From Serratia sp. M24T3 (GTDB taxonomy: Bacteria > Pseudomonadota > Gammaproteobacteria > Enterobacterales > Enterobacteriaceae): DNA of 61,212 bases. The stretch is from contig NZ_AJHJ01000028.1 of assembly GCF_000257645.1 (NCBI RefSeq), positions 1 to 61,212 of the forward strand. The letters are read 5' to 3'. Positions within the stretch are counted from its first letter, which is position 1. Every line of letters begins with the position of its first letter. The position numbers were made by a program, and so were the translations under genes. The notes below the pieces were generated by a model. That model had not been told where the DNA came from. It saw nothing but the letters and a program-made list of their open reading frames with translations, and made no database searches. This document shows, one piece after another, positions 28,255-37,023 of this stretch.

Positions 28255-28977
28255 TCAAAGTGTTATGCGACCACTATATAACACGTCGCCGGTCGGTTGC
28301 CCTGTCGGCGAGCCTCCTTTAGGCTCCAGGCTTATTGCCAATGTCGAACCGCCATTCGCCTGCATATCATTAAGCGCCAGCGCTGTCGGCGCTTCACTGC
28401 TCACGAGCCCCAGAGATTTTGGTTTACCCCCTGCCGGTATTACCCACAGTTCCAGACTGCGATCGCTGGCGACCTGAGCCGCATGCAATGGGGTAATAGT
28501 TAACTGATGGGAAGTGTTGCTCGCCATGACAACCCATTGGCCAGCTGAGGGTGTTGCTCCGCTATTGGCCAATACGGCAACTGGGGTTGTCGCTGTATTT
28601 TTCAAACCGGAGGTTTCCCACAGCTTAGGTACGAGCAGCACTGCAGCCAGACAAGCCGCGACCGCCCAGCCAATGTAGGCACGGTTAAAGCGGGAGCGTG
28701 ATTTTTGGCTCGCTGAGGAATGCTCTAACGTCGGCTCAAGCGGCAACGGTTTGGGTGGCAACTGGAGCTGAATTCGTTTCCAAACTGACTCGGGCGGCAC
28801 TACAGGGTCAAGATGGTTATCCAACTGGGCAAAGGCTTCCTGCCAGCGAGCAACTTCTGCTGCCAGCTCCGGGTCTTGCAACATCTGCTGTTCAAACTGC
28901 AGGCGTGCTGATCCGCGAAGCGTTCCCAGTGCATATTCTGCCGACAGCGCGGCGCGATACTCGCGTCTGTTTTTCAT
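28255..28977 (-). CDS. Anti-sigma factor (RskA/ChrR-like, single membrane pass)
   Basis: The 240-residue product pairs with the sigma factor encoded just before it. The N-terminal cytoplasmic part (about 1-75, REYRAALSAEYALGTLRGSAR) resembles anti-sigma domains of the RskA type. A transmembrane helix follows (about 100-117, YIGWAVAACLAAVLLVP), then a periplasmic RskA-like C-terminal domain (SLELWVIPAGGKPKSLGLV). The start ATG overlaps the sigma-factor TGA by four bases, which implies coupled translation and matched amounts. A longer in-frame start at 29139 would lie inside the sigma gene and is rejected. The inducing signal is unknown. Confidence 0.9.
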   Translation of the reverse strand: MKNRREYRAALSAEYALGTLRGSARLQFEQQMLQDPELAAEVARWQEAFAQLDNHLDPVVPPESVWKRIQLQLPPKPLPLEPTLEHSSASQKSRSRFNRAYIGWAVAACLAAVLLVPKLWETSGLKNTATTPVAVLANSGATPSAGQWVVMASNTSHQLTITPLHAAQVASDRSLELWVIPAGGKPKSLGLVSSEAPTALALNDMQANGGSTLAISLEPKGGSPTGQPTGDVLYSGRITL

Positions 28978-29549
28978 AGGCCCACGCAGCTCTTTAAGTG
29001 TTCCAGGGCGCGACGGATCCAACTTTTTATCGTGCCAAGAGGTTGTTGCAAGTGGTCGGAAACTTCGCCATGCGAGAGTCCCTGGTAGTAAGCTAACACC
29101 AGGCTTTGCCTTTGTTCGGAGGGTAAATGCCCCAGACATTCCGCCAATTTTTTCGCGTCGCTGTCCTGTTGCAGACGGCGAAGCGGTTGACTGTATTCAT
29201 CACTTAGACTTTCCTCTGCTCCTTCTTCCAGCTCCAGCAGCTGATTGTCACTGCCGCGCATCCAGTCAATCGAGCGGTTACGCACAATGTGCGTCAGCCA
29301 GGTCATCGGCGAACTGAGCAAAGGATTATAGGTAGATGCCCGGTTCCAGGCAGTTATATAGCTATCGTGCAGGACTTCTTCGGCCCAGGCATGTCGGCGC
29401 AGCATGCGCAATGCAACCGCAAAGAGGCGAGGGGAGGTTAAACGGTAAAGTTGCTCAAAAGCCTGACGGTCCCCTTTAGCCATGGCCTGCATCAGTTGCT
29501 TATGCAGTTCACCATCGCCGGGTGGATTTTCAAAGGCGCTGTCTTTCAT
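28974..29549 (-). CDS. ECF RNA polymerase sigma factor (SigK-like)
   Basis: This extracytoplasmic-function sigma factor of about 191 residues has region 2 at about 15-85 (FEQLYRLTSPRLFAVALRMLRRHAWAEEVLHDSYITAWNRA, with WLTHIVRNRSIDWMR). Region 4 is at about 125-185 (LGHLPSEQRQSLVLAYYQGLSHGEVSDHLQQPLGTIKSWIRRALEHLK). I chose ATG 29549 because AGGA precedes it by a good spacing; an upstream ATG at 29597 adds atypical sequence. The gene lies between a FAS1-domain gene and the anti-sigma gene, the same partners seen with mycobacterial SigK, which controls FAS1 proteins MPT70/MPT83. Autoregulation through the promoter at 30265-30293 is inferred. Confidence 0.92.
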   Translation of the reverse strand: MKDSAFENPPGDGELHKQLMQAMAKGDRQAFEQLYRLTSPRLFAVALRMLRRHAWAEEVLHDSYITAWNRASTYNPLLSSPMTWLTHIVRNRSIDWMRGSDNQLLELEEGAEESLSDEYSQPLRRLQQDSDAKKLAECLGHLPSEQRQSLVLAYYQGLSHGEVSDHLQQPLGTIKSWIRRALEHLKSCVGL

Positions 29550-29650
29550 TCGTTCTTCCTGAATACTAGAGAATGCAGCACACCGGCGGTACTGCATTCC
29601 CCCGGCAGTATTCCAACGGGAATACCGCTTATTATTATAGGAGACTGAAT

Positions 29651-30214
29651 TTACTTAGGCATTAATACTGTATCGATAACATCGATAACACCGTTACTTT
29701 GATTTACGTCATAAGTGCTGATATTGGCGATGTCGCCTTTAGCATCTTTTAATTGAATATTGTGTGGGCCATTACTCATCAGCCATAGTGCCTGGCCGTT
29801 TACCGTTTTAAGTTCTGCGTGGCCGCCACCTTTTTTCAGCAATTTTTCTAAATCTTTCATTTCATATTTACCGGCCACTACGTGATAAGTCAGGATGCTG
29901 GTCAGCATTGCCTTGTTTTCAGGTTTGACCAGGCTGTCTACGGTACCCGCGGGTAATTTGGCGAAGGCGGCGTTGGTTGGCGCAAATACGGTGAAAGGAC
30001 CTTTGCCGGAAAGTGTATCAACCAGGCCTGCGGCTTTCACAGCGGCAACCAGCGTGGTGTGATCTTTAGAATTGACGGCGTTCTCAACGATATTTTTTGA
30101 CGGGTACATTGCAGCACCACCCACCATGGTGGTGTTATCTGACATCATTGCAGCCATTGACGCGGTGCTGAACAAAATTGAAGCACACAGAGCGGTACGG
30201 ATAAATGTTTTCAT
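29651..30214 (-). CDS. Secreted FAS1 (fasciclin) domain protein
   Basis: The 187-residue precursor has a signal peptide (MKTFIRTALCASILFSTASMAA) and one FAS1 domain. The conserved H1 box is visible in GPFTVFAPTNAAFAKLPAG and H2 near the end in ANISTYDVNQSNGVIDVIDTVLMPK. FAS1 domains mediate adhesion or bind small ligands; the partner here is unknown. The start at 30214 has AAAGGA upstream; the in-frame ATG at 30295 would lie across the probable promoter. It is the first gene of a three-gene unit with the ECF sigma and anti-sigma genes. Confidence 0.93.
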   Translation of the reverse strand: MKTFIRTALCASILFSTASMAAMMSDNTTMVGGAAMYPSKNIVENAVNSKDHTTLVAAVKAAGLVDTLSGKGPFTVFAPTNAAFAKLPAGTVDSLVKPENKAMLTSILTYHVVAGKYEMKDLEKLLKKGGGHAELKTVNGQALWLMSNGPHNIQLKDAKGDIANISTYDVNQSNGVIDVIDTVLMPK

Positions 30215-30264
30215 GATGTAATCCTTTAAGGTTGGGTCGGTAAGATGTTTGCCTGACATCAATA

Positions 30265-30293
30265 CATACGAATCAACCCTGCGTTTTGGATGC
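30265..30293 (-). promoter_or_regulatory. Candidate ECF-type promoter of the FAS1-sigma-antisigma operon
   Basis: On the minus strand GCATCC is separated by 17 bases from CGTATG. This resembles ECF promoters of the CATCC / CGTA class. It lies about 50 bases upstream of the FAS1 start codon, so the sigma factor may drive its own operon. Confidence 0.55.
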
Positions 30294-30371
30294 AAAAAAG
30301 ATCAAAATAAATGAACTATTTTCGATCTTTTTTGCAATCTCATGATTTCATTATCTTAGTGACGCAAAGCT

Positions 30372-31334
30372 TTACTGCGGATCAACTTTAATAGCACGAA
30401 TTTTGTTCTTCTTCTGCACGGTCAGCGTAGAACCCGCCGAAGCCGCGATAATGGCGACCAGCGCCAGCCATTGTGTCGGGGTTAGAATTTCGTCAAGAAA
30501 CAAAATGCCGGAAAATGCCGCCATCGCGGGTTCCATGCTCATTAACGTGCCAAAGGTCTTGGCCGGTAGCCGAGTCAGCGCCATCATCTCCAGCGAGTAT
30601 GGCAGGGCGGAGCTGAGCAGGGCGATACCCAGACCGATAGGCAGAATTTCGAGGCTAAACAGCCCACTGTGCGCCTGCATGATACCTATGGGGCAGAATA
30701 TCAATGCGCCAATGGTTGAACCCAGGGCGGCCGTTCCAGGACCATAGCTGCTGCCAGCACGTTGACCCGCCAGAATATAAACCGCCCAGCAAGCGCCCGC
30801 TATCAACGCAAAGCAGGCCCCGGTTAGATCAATGCCTGAAACGCTGTGTCCAATTGGCAGCAGGAACCATAATCCGACTACCGCCAGCAGCACCCAGACA
30901 AAATCAACGGGCTTGCGCGAGGAGAACATCGCCACCGCTAGCGGCCCGGTAAATTCCAAACCCACTGCGATTCCCAACGGCACCGTGCGAATTGCCAAAT
31001 AGAAGGTATAATTCATACAACCCAGCGCCAGCCCGTAAATAAGCAGCGAGCGAATATTGCCGCCGCGCATCTGCAGGCGCCAGGGTTTGAAGTAAGCCAA
31101 TAGAATAATTGATCCCATGCCGAGGCGCAGCGCCGTCACTCCCTGAGAACCAACCAGAGGGAATAAAGACTTCGCCAAAGCGGCTCCTCCCTGTAAAGAG
31201 AGCATGGCTATGAGGATCATCGCGACGGCAATCAGCGGATGGTGAACTTTTACAGAACTGAGCGCAGTATCTTCAAGCGCTGAAGAACCTGTCTGGTTTT
31301 CTAAAGAATTATTTTTCAAAGATTCTGTGTCCAT
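30372..31334 (-). CDS. rhtA: Threonine/homoserine exporter RhtA (EamA/DMT family)
   Basis: RhtA is an inner-membrane exporter of threonine, homoserine and related amino acids with ten predicted helices in two EamA repeats. The sequence follows E. coli RhtA closely (LQGGAALAKSLFPLVGSQGVTALRLGMGS, TVPLGIAVGLEFTGPLAVAMFSSRKPVDFVWV, LTRLPAKTFGTLMSMEPAMAA). E. coli RhtA is 295 residues; here about 30 extra hydrophilic residues precede the first helix if ATG 31334 is used, and no strong ribosome site marks the start. An even longer frame to 31448 is possible but less likely. It lies between dps and ompX as in E. coli. Confidence 0.94.
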   Translation of the reverse strand: MDTESLKNNSLENQTGSSALEDTALSSVKVHHPLIAVAMILIAMLSLQGGAALAKSLFPLVGSQGVTALRLGMGSIILLAYFKPWRLQMRGGNIRSLLIYGLALGCMNYTFYLAIRTVPLGIAVGLEFTGPLAVAMFSSRKPVDFVWVLLAVVGLWFLLPIGHSVSGIDLTGACFALIAGACWAVYILAGQRAGSSYGPGTAALGSTIGALIFCPIGIMQAHSGLFSLEILPIGLGIALLSSALPYSLEMMALTRLPAKTFGTLMSMEPAMAAFSGILFLDEILTPTQWLALVAIIAASAGSTLTVQKKNKIRAIKVDPQ

Positions 31335-31698
31335 ACATGGTAAAGAGAGCAAATCAACGCCGTCATTGTACTGGCAAGACAAAATCTTTGGAGTATTAGT
31401 GTGGGCAGATTGTAAAAAAAATTGGTGACTAAGGCCAAACTCGGACAATTTTACTCAGTAAGTGGTGAATATTTATCCAAATAATTAAGAATTATCTGCT
31501 AATATGAAAAAGTTCAATAAGTTTGTCTTATAATTTTTAGTCAATAAAGTCGTTAAATTATAACAAGTTAAGTGGTGTTGGAAACTATCTGTTACACCAT
31601 TTGATGCATTGGACATCTTATTCGAGGCAGAGTTTCACGGAACTTTTTGTTATATTTTAATGGTGAAGGTTAATTTGGTTCCCTTTTTTGAGGTGGTT

Positions 31699-32232
31699 AT
31701 GAAAAAAATTGCATGTCTTTCCGCATTAGCTTGCGTAGTAGCTTTAAGCACTTCAACTGCGTTTGCGGTTGATAACACCAGCACTGTTTCTGTAGGTTAT
31801 GCACAGGGTGATGCGCAAGGTGTTGTGAACAAAGCGAAAGGTTTCAACTTGAAATACCGCTACGAGTTCGAAAGCACCCCATGGGGCGTTGTTGGCTCCC
31901 TGACCTATCTTAACAAATCACATTCACCTGTTGAGAATGACTACCAGAAAGGTGAGTACTACGGCGTAACCGTAGGTCCATCTTACCGTATCAATGACTG
32001 GGTCAGTGCTTATGGCTTAGTGGGTATGGGTGTTGGTAAATTCGAACAGGTTGGTAATGCTTCTTCTATCGACCGTGAAAAAAATCGTCACACTGACGGT
32101 GGCGTAGCTTACGGCGCTGGTCTGCAGTTCAACCCAATCGAAAACGTTGCACTGGACTTCTCTTACGAGCAGAGCCGTGTTAAAAACGTTGACATTGGTA
32201 CTTGGATCGCTGGTGTTGGTTACCGCTTCTAA
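31699..32232 (+). CDS. ompX: Outer-membrane protein OmpX
   Basis: OmpX is an eight-stranded beta-barrel of the Ail/OmpX family linked to adhesion and membrane stress. The 177-residue precursor starts with a signal peptide (MKKIACLSALACVVALSTSTAFA) followed by the mature VDNTSTVSVGYAQGD. Strand motifs such as GVVGSLTYLNKSH and YYGVTVGPSYRINDW are characteristic. It ends in a C-terminal Phe (AGVGYRF), as needed for barrel insertion. AGGTGG precedes the ATG at 31699; the in-frame ATG at 31609 is rejected because it would bury the signal peptide. A terminator lies about 55 bases past the stop. Confidence 0.96.
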   Translation: MKKIACLSALACVVALSTSTAFAVDNTSTVSVGYAQGDAQGVVNKAKGFNLKYRYEFESTPWGVVGSLTYLNKSHSPVENDYQKGEYYGVTVGPSYRINDWVSAYGLVGMGVGKFEQVGNASSIDREKNRHTDGGVAYGAGLQFNPIENVALDFSYEQSRVKNVDIGTWIAGVGYRF

Positions 32233-32286
32233 TTGCCGAAACTTGATGGTCTTAAGTTATAATAATACCGACCATCCAGCTTCGAA

Positions 32287-32313
32287 AAAAACCGCCTTTA
32301 GGGGCGGTTTTTC
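32287..32313 (+). terminator. Rho-independent terminator of ompX
   Basis: The 8-bp stem AAACCGCC/GGCGGTTT ends in five T (counting the stem end) and is preceded by A-rich sequence. It also separates ompX from the convergent oxidoreductase gene. Confidence 0.9.
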
Positions 32314-32362
32314 TATTCTGGCGTTCTATGATTTCTGTTCTGGACAGTCTTGAAACCGCCTT

Positions 32363-33127
32363 TTAAATCCCGCTATACCAGTTATAACCCTGATCTTCCC
32401 AATATCCACCCGGATAATTATCTGTGACAAAAATCGCTCCGATGTGTTTGGCATTCTTAAAACCAAGCTTGGTGGGCATTCTCAGGCGCAAAGGATAGCC
32501 AAAGTCCGGTGGCAGCGGTTTACCGCCAAAATCGAGCGCCAATATGGTTTGTGGATGCAAAGCCGTGGCCATATCGATGCTGGAATAGTAGCGGTCGTCA
32601 CATTTGAAACCGACATATTTGCAGTTCAGGTCGGCGCCGATGTTTTCCAGAAAAGTTTTCAGCGGCACGCCGCTCCACTGCCCAATTGCGCTCCATCCTT
32701 CAATACAGATAAGTCGAGTGATCTGACTGCTTTGCGGTAAGCGCTGCAGCTGCTCCAGCGTCCATGGCGCCTTCTTTTGCACATTGCCCGAGACTTCCAG
32801 CCGATAGTTGGGAATATCGATTTCCGGAACGTTATATTCGGGATAATAAGCATTGAAGCGAAACGGTTTGGTAATTTGGTCTGCTGAATAAGTTTGTGCC
32901 AGCTTTTGCCCGCTGAACAGCCATCCCTGAACCCGATCATTCCAGCGCGACATGGCCCATAACACTTTATCGACTTCATCGCCGTCTTGCATGTTACAGC
33001 CGGTAAGCATGGAAACTGCGCCAAGAGTCAGGCCGGATTTAATCATCAGACGGCGTTGAATATTAACCAACTGTTTGCGTTGATCCGGCTCGAGGATGAT
33101 TTTTGGACGCTTTTTTTCATCAGTCAT
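32363..33127 (-). CDS. Tat-exported molybdopterin-dependent oxidoreductase (sulfite oxidase/YedY-like)
   Basis: The 254-residue enzyme has a sulfite-oxidase-type molybdopterin domain. Cys141 in LICIEGWSAIGQWSG is the expected molybdenum ligand. Conserved LDFGGKPLPPDFGYPLRL and LGFKNAKHIGAIFV follow. The N-terminus has twin arginines (R25, R26 in IQRRLMIKSG) before a hydrophobic stretch and a lipobox-like LTGC (Cys44), so Tat export with possible lipid anchoring is likely. It is shorter than E. coli MsrP (334). Its start overlaps the cytochrome gene by eight bases; the cytochrome should supply electrons. The substrate is not certain: methionine sulfoxide repair is one option suggested by context. 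Confidence 0.88.
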   Translation of the reverse strand: MTDEKKRPKIILEPDQRKQLVNIQRRLMIKSGLTLGAVSMLTGCNMQDGDEVDKVLWAMSRWNDRVQGWLFSGQKLAQTYSADQITKPFRFNAYYPEYNVPEIDIPNYRLEVSGNVQKKAPWTLEQLQRLPQSSQITRLICIEGWSAIGQWSGVPLKTFLENIGADLNCKYVGFKCDDRYYSSIDMATALHPQTILALDFGGKPLPPDFGYPLRLRMPTKLGFKNAKHIGAIFVTDNYPGGYWEDQGYNWYSGI

Positions 33128-33746
33128 CGGCGCTGTCTCCTGGTTTATTTGCCACGGTTTTGCCGCCGGTAATCATGGCAGGCAAGGTTTTAGGCACCAG
33201 TAACACCATGACAACGTGAACAATAACGAACAGCATAATGCCGCTCATCGCAAAAAAATGAACGTACCGGGCAATGGTAAAGCCACCCATCAGATAAACG
33301 AGTCCGCTGAACTGCACCGGTTTCCAGATTGACAGCCCAGAAAACACCAGCAACAGCCCCAATAGCAGGACGCCAACATACATCAGCTTTTGCACCGCAT
33401 TGTATTGGTTTGATTTATGCGACAAACGCAGGCGTAAAGCGCCGACAAAATCATGCCATACGGAGGAGGGTGTAAACGGAAAAAATCGTTGTTTAAAGTG
33501 ACCGCTAAACAGGCCCCAGAGCACATAAAACAGCCCATTGGCTGCCAATACCCACATCACCGCCAGATGCCAACCAATGTTGCCACCCAGCCAGCCGCCC
33601 AGCGTGGCGCTTTGCGGGAAAGTAAAACTGAAAATGGGGTCGGCGTTATAAATACCCCAACCGCTCATCACCATGCCAATCATCACCAGCAGATTGACCC
33701 AATGACAAACTCTCACCGGCCAGGGATGGATTCTTTTTTTACGCAT
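33120..33746 (-). CDS. b-type cytochrome membrane subunit (cytochrome b561/b6-like)
   Basis: The 208-residue membrane protein has about four helices with histidines placed for haem b: HPWPVRVCHWVNLLV near the N-terminus, GWHLAVMWVL in the second helix, and RYVHFFAMSGIMLFVIVHVVMVLL in the last. It most likely passes quinol electrons to the overlapping Tat-exported oxidoreductase, as MsrQ does for MsrP, though it is not an MsrQ orthologue by length or sequence. It lies about 110 bases after the DUF5666-type gene in the same orientation. Confidence 0.88.
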   Translation of the reverse strand: MRKKRIHPWPVRVCHWVNLLVMIGMVMSGWGIYNADPIFSFTFPQSATLGGWLGGNIGWHLAVMWVLAANGLFYVLWGLFSGHFKQRFFPFTPSSVWHDFVGALRLRLSHKSNQYNAVQKLMYVGVLLLGLLLVFSGLSIWKPVQFSGLVYLMGGFTIARYVHFFAMSGIMLFVIVHVVMVLLVPKTLPAMITGGKTVANKPGDSADD

Positions 33747-33856
33747 CAGAGTGTCCTTGGAGGGAGGTCAGCTTCGATCCGCCCTGAAACGCAGACACGT
33801 GAGGGAGGCGGACCGAAGCTGTTAATCATAACTATTTATCAATGGCAAAAGCCAAA

Positions 33857-34477
33857 TTACATCGGTGGGGTTACGCCATCTTTACCGGCTGCAATACCGC
33901 GAGCTGCCAGTGCGCCCTGCGCATCTTTAACCGGGAACAGAACGATGTGAGCACCCGCTTTCAGCAGGCTACGATCGCCCGGCGCCAGCAGAACTACTGG
34001 AACATTGTCTGGAACGATTACCGTTTTTTCGCCGTTCTGATATTTAACGGTCAGGGTGCGGCCATTGCTGTTAACCAGCTTGCCGACGGTGCCGTTAGTC
34101 ATGGTGTTGATTTTGCCATCGGCAGATTCAAACGGGTTAAAGCCTTCACCGCTGCCGCGCAGGCTTGGTGCGAAAACGTGAACTTCCAGCGCTTTCAGCG
34201 TGCCGTTGGCTTGAGGAACTGCCGCAGTACCGATAAAGCTGTCTGCCTTGATATCAGTGAGTTTGCCTTCGGTAACCTGAGTGATTTTAGTCTGGTCAGT
34301 CAATTTAACGTCCAGCTTGTCGCCAGAGCGGGTGGTCAGAACCAGAGACGTTGGCGTCACTGAGTCGATAGTGCCACGAGTAGGTTTGATAACGTTGCTG
34401 GCATCTGCTGCGAAAGCACCGCTGGTCATCAGCAGCGAAGATAAAAGCAGACCGGCAAGGCGTGAGGACTTAATCAT
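33857..34477 (-). CDS. Periplasmic DUF5666-type protein
   Basis: The product is a 206-residue secreted protein with signal peptide MIKSSRLAGLLLSSLLMTSGAFA. Two small beta-barrel-like repeats follow, each of the form GTIDSVTPTSLVLTTRSGDKLDVKLTDQTKI and GTVGKLVNSNGRTLTVKYQNGEKTVIV. This pattern is typical of DUF5666 proteins whose function is unknown. The start at 34477 has GGAGAG upstream; an upstream TTG is less likely. It leads a unit with the cytochrome and the molybdo-enzyme and is divergent from a two-component system, so a role in envelope redox or metal stress is a contextual inference. Confidence 0.82.
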   Translation of the reverse strand: MIKSSRLAGLLLSSLLMTSGAFAADASNVIKPTRGTIDSVTPTSLVLTTRSGDKLDVKLTDQTKITQVTEGKLTDIKADSFIGTAAVPQANGTLKALEVHVFAPSLRGSGEGFNPFESADGKINTMTNGTVGKLVNSNGRTLTVKYQNGEKTVIVPDNVPVVLLAPGDRSLLKAGAHIVLFPVKDAQGALAARGIAAGKDGVTPPM

Positions 34478-34641
34478 ATTACTCTCCAAATTTTCGTATG
34501 AGAAACTGACAGGAAGTCAAAGCTCGTTCCATCGAGGAAAGAGCAGGTAATGCATCACCCAAGAAAAACAGCTACTTGGTTTAACTCTGTTTACTAATAA
34601 TAGTAAGAGTGAACGACAAACAGGGACCTGCTGATGACAAG

Positions 34642-34663
34642 TTGATGACAATATTGTCATCAA
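34642..34663. promoter_or_regulatory. Perfect 22-bp palindrome, candidate operator of the adjacent response regulator
   Basis: TTGATGACAAT is followed at once by its exact inverse. The centre ATGACAA-TA-TTGTCAT fits the CusR/HprR box pattern ATnACAA-nn-TTGTnAT. A further half-site (TGATGACAAG) begins ten bases before it. It lies 56 bases upstream of the response-regulator start and about 165 bases from the divergent DUF5666-type gene, so one site could control both units. Confidence 0.75.
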
Positions 34664-34719
34664 AGGTTTCTGACAGAACTGATAGACTTTATTAAGAATA
34701 GCAGTGAACAGAGGCACTA

Positions 34720-35397
34720 ATGCGGATACTGGTTATCGAAGACGACGTCAGCACTGGCGATTACCTGAAAAAGGGGCTGAGTGAGGCGGGCTATCGCGTA
34801 GATTTGGCGCGAAACGGTGCCGACGGATTGTTTATGGCGCTGGAAGAGGGCTATGACGCGATTATCCTCGACGTGATGCTGCCTGGGCTAAACGGCTGGC
34901 AGGTGATGGAAGTGTTGCGCAAGAAAAGCGCTGTACCGGTGCTGTTTCTCACTGCTCGCGATGAAGTGCAGGATAGGATCCACGGCCTTGAGCTGGGCGC
35001 TGACGATTATCTGGTGAAGCCTTTTTCATTCACCGAGCTGATGCTTCGCGTGCGTACCCTGCTGCGACGCGGTACGGTGCGTGAGTCCGACACTTATTCG
35101 CTGGCTGACCTGCATCTTGATGTCCTGAGGCGTAAAGTGACGCGTCAGGAAACGGTTATCCCATTAACAAACAAAGAATTTATGCTGCTTCATTTATTAA
35201 TGCGCCGCGAGGGCGAAGTGCTGTCGCGCACCATGATTGCTTCACAGGTTTGGGATATGAACTTTGATAGCGACACCAACGTGGTTGATGTGGCGGTGAA
35301 ACGCCTGCGCGGTAAAATTGACCGTCCTTATGATGTGAAATTGATCCATACCGTTCGCGGTATCGGCTATGTCTGCGAAGTACGTGATTATGAGTAA
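34720..35397 (+). CDS. OmpR-family response regulator (CusR/HprR type)
   Basis: The 225-residue regulator has a receiver domain with acidic pair D8/D9 (VIEDD), phospho-acceptor D51 (IILDVMLPG) and K100 (YLVKPF). A winged-helix OmpR-type DNA-binding domain follows (about 125-225, [31 protein letters not shown] and [14 protein letters not shown]). The LRRG-type linker and overall sequence resemble heavy-metal/HprR regulators. It overlaps the kinase gene by eight bases. In E. coli HprRS controls the msrPQ methionine sulfoxide repair genes; here the divergent genes include a molybdo-oxidoreductase and cytochrome, a parallel arrangement. The signal could be copper or reactive chlorine; the sequence does not decide. 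Confidence 0.93.
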   Translation: MRILVIEDDVSTGDYLKKGLSEAGYRVDLARNGADGLFMALEEGYDAIILDVMLPGLNGWQVMEVLRKKSAVPVLFLTARDEVQDRIHGLELGADDYLVKPFSFTELMLRVRTLLRRGTVRESDTYSLADLHLDVLRRKVTRQETVIPLTNKEFMLLHLLMRREGEVLSRTMIASQVWDMNFDSDTNVVDVAVKRLRGKIDRPYDVKLIHTVRGIGYVCEVRDYE

Positions 35398-36790
35398 ACC
35401 GACTTTTTCACTAACCCTGCGTTCAACCTTGCTGTTTGCCTTGATAGCCGCTCTGGTGGTCAGCAGCGTAGGTTTTTATCTCTATTACGCGATGGAAAAA
35501 GAGATGGTGCGCCGTGCCGACTATCAGGTTGCGGGTCGTGTGCAGTATTTCCGTCAACTGCTGGGTAACAGCTTTCCTTTGACGCAGCTGACGCGAAATC
35601 CTGGATTATTCGAAAACATGCTTGGCAACGAGCAGGATATTTTGCGCTTTAAACTGGTGGGGCAGTCACCGATCATCAATGTTAATCCCGGTCATATCGT
35701 GTTGCCTGAGGTCGCTGCTGTCGCTGATGGCCAGAATCTCACTTTACAAAGTGTTCATCATATTTTGGCTATGGATGATATACCGGTGCGCTATGCCGCA
35801 GCCGACGTGCGGATGAGAAATGGCCAAACTGTGGAGATTCTGGCAGGGCATTACATGGCTGGGGAAACTCGGATGCTGGTGGCTTTTCGCTGGGAAATTA
35901 TTGCCTCGGTGCTGTTGGCCTATGTGCTGATTGCCGGGCTGGGCTATATCGTTATCCGTCGCGGGCTGCGGCCGTTGCAGAAAATGGCGCAGGAAGCTGC
36001 CGAAATTCACCCGACCAGTTTATCTACCCGATTGAGCGAAGAAGGAGCACCGCTGGAATTACAGCAGCTTATTCACTCATTCAACGAGATGCTGGACAGA
36101 CTGGCGGAGGGTTATCAGCGGCTTAACCAGTTTTCTGCCGATTTGGCCCACGAGATCCGCACGCCGGTCGGCGCATTGATGGGACATTGCCAGGTTGCGC
36201 TTTATCAGACTCGTAGCACCGAAGAATACGAAACGCTGCTGGCTAATAATATGGGTGAGCTGGAGCGCATTTCACGGATGGTGGAAAATATTCTGTTTCT
36301 TGCGCGCGCTTCCCATGCTCGCTCAGTGCTGACTATCACGCCATTATCGATGGCGAATGAAACGCTGCGCGTGGTCGACTATTTTGAAGGTCTGGCCGAG
36401 GAGCGGGGGATTCGGTTGCACTGCCAGGGCGAGGGCGTGGTGTTTGCCGATGCGCTGCTTTTCCAGCGTGCCTTGAGTAATCTGGTTGCCAACGCCATCA
36501 ATTACGGTAATGAAAACAGTGAGGTACAGGTTTCGGTGGATCATCAGCCGGACAGTAGTCTGGTAAATGTCGACAACGCCGGCCCAGCCATTCCAGCCGA
36601 CAAGCTTGATAAACTGTTTGACCGTTTCTATCGCGCCGACCCTTCTCGCAGCGAAGGCGGAAGTTCAAACGGGCTGGGATTATCTATCGTTCAGGCTATT
36701 ATGGCGCTGCATCATGGTAGCGTTCAGGTTAGTTCACTGGCCGGCGGTAAAACGCGTTTTACTCTTTCGTTTCCGCGTCAGCAAAACTAA
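35390..36790 (+). CDS. Sensor histidine kinase (CusS/HprS type)
   Basis: The 466-residue membrane kinase has an N-terminal helix ([27 protein letters not shown]) and a periplasmic sensor of about 140 residues. A second helix ([20 protein letters not shown]) leads to a HAMP domain ([19 protein letters not shown]). The H-box [10 protein letters not shown] carries phospho-acceptor H254. The ATPase domain has N box [12 protein letters not shown] and the G2 motif NGLGLSI. The G1 box reads VDNAGPAIP, as in heavy-metal sensor kinases. The ATG at 35390 overlaps the regulator stop (ATGAGTAA), so the pair is co-translated. The signal sensed is unknown. Confidence 0.93.
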   Translation: MSKPTFSLTLRSTLLFALIAALVVSSVGFYLYYAMEKEMVRRADYQVAGRVQYFRQLLGNSFPLTQLTRNPGLFENMLGNEQDILRFKLVGQSPIINVNPGHIVLPEVAAVADGQNLTLQSVHHILAMDDIPVRYAAADVRMRNGQTVEILAGHYMAGETRMLVAFRWEIIASVLLAYVLIAGLGYIVIRRGLRPLQKMAQEAAEIHPTSLSTRLSEEGAPLELQQLIHSFNEMLDRLAEGYQRLNQFSADLAHEIRTPVGALMGHCQVALYQTRSTEEYETLLANNMGELERISRMVENILFLARASHARSVLTITPLSMANETLRVVDYFEGLAEERGIRLHCQGEGVVFADALLFQRALSNLVANAINYGNENSEVQVSVDHQPDSSLVNVDNAGPAIPADKLDKLFDRFYRADPSRSEGGSSNGLGLSIVQAIMALHHGSVQVSSLAGGKTRFTLSFPRQQN

Positions 36791-37023
36791 TTTAGTTAAA
36801 ACATACAAAATAATTGTTTTTTTGTGCTTATTTATCTCATTGATATATAGGTTTTTGGTAAAATTCGTAACATAATTTTGTTTTAGTCATGAACAGAAGC
36901 AGAATGATTCTGTAATCCTAGGGTCTGATAGAGTAATCCGTTGTCTTTTTGTGCTCTCTGGGCAATGACTTCGGAATGAGCGAGTGGTATTCGCTATCAA
37001 ATCCTTAAAAGAGTCATTACTGA

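Noticed and set aside
28978-29139. Longer start for the anti-sigma gene
   Set aside because: It would lie inside the sigma-factor gene; the ATG overlapping the sigma stop by four bases is the natural start.
33120-33746. MsrQ (YedZ) orthologue
   Set aside because: The context is similar but the histidine pattern and sequence fit a cytochrome b561/b6-type subunit better than MsrQ.
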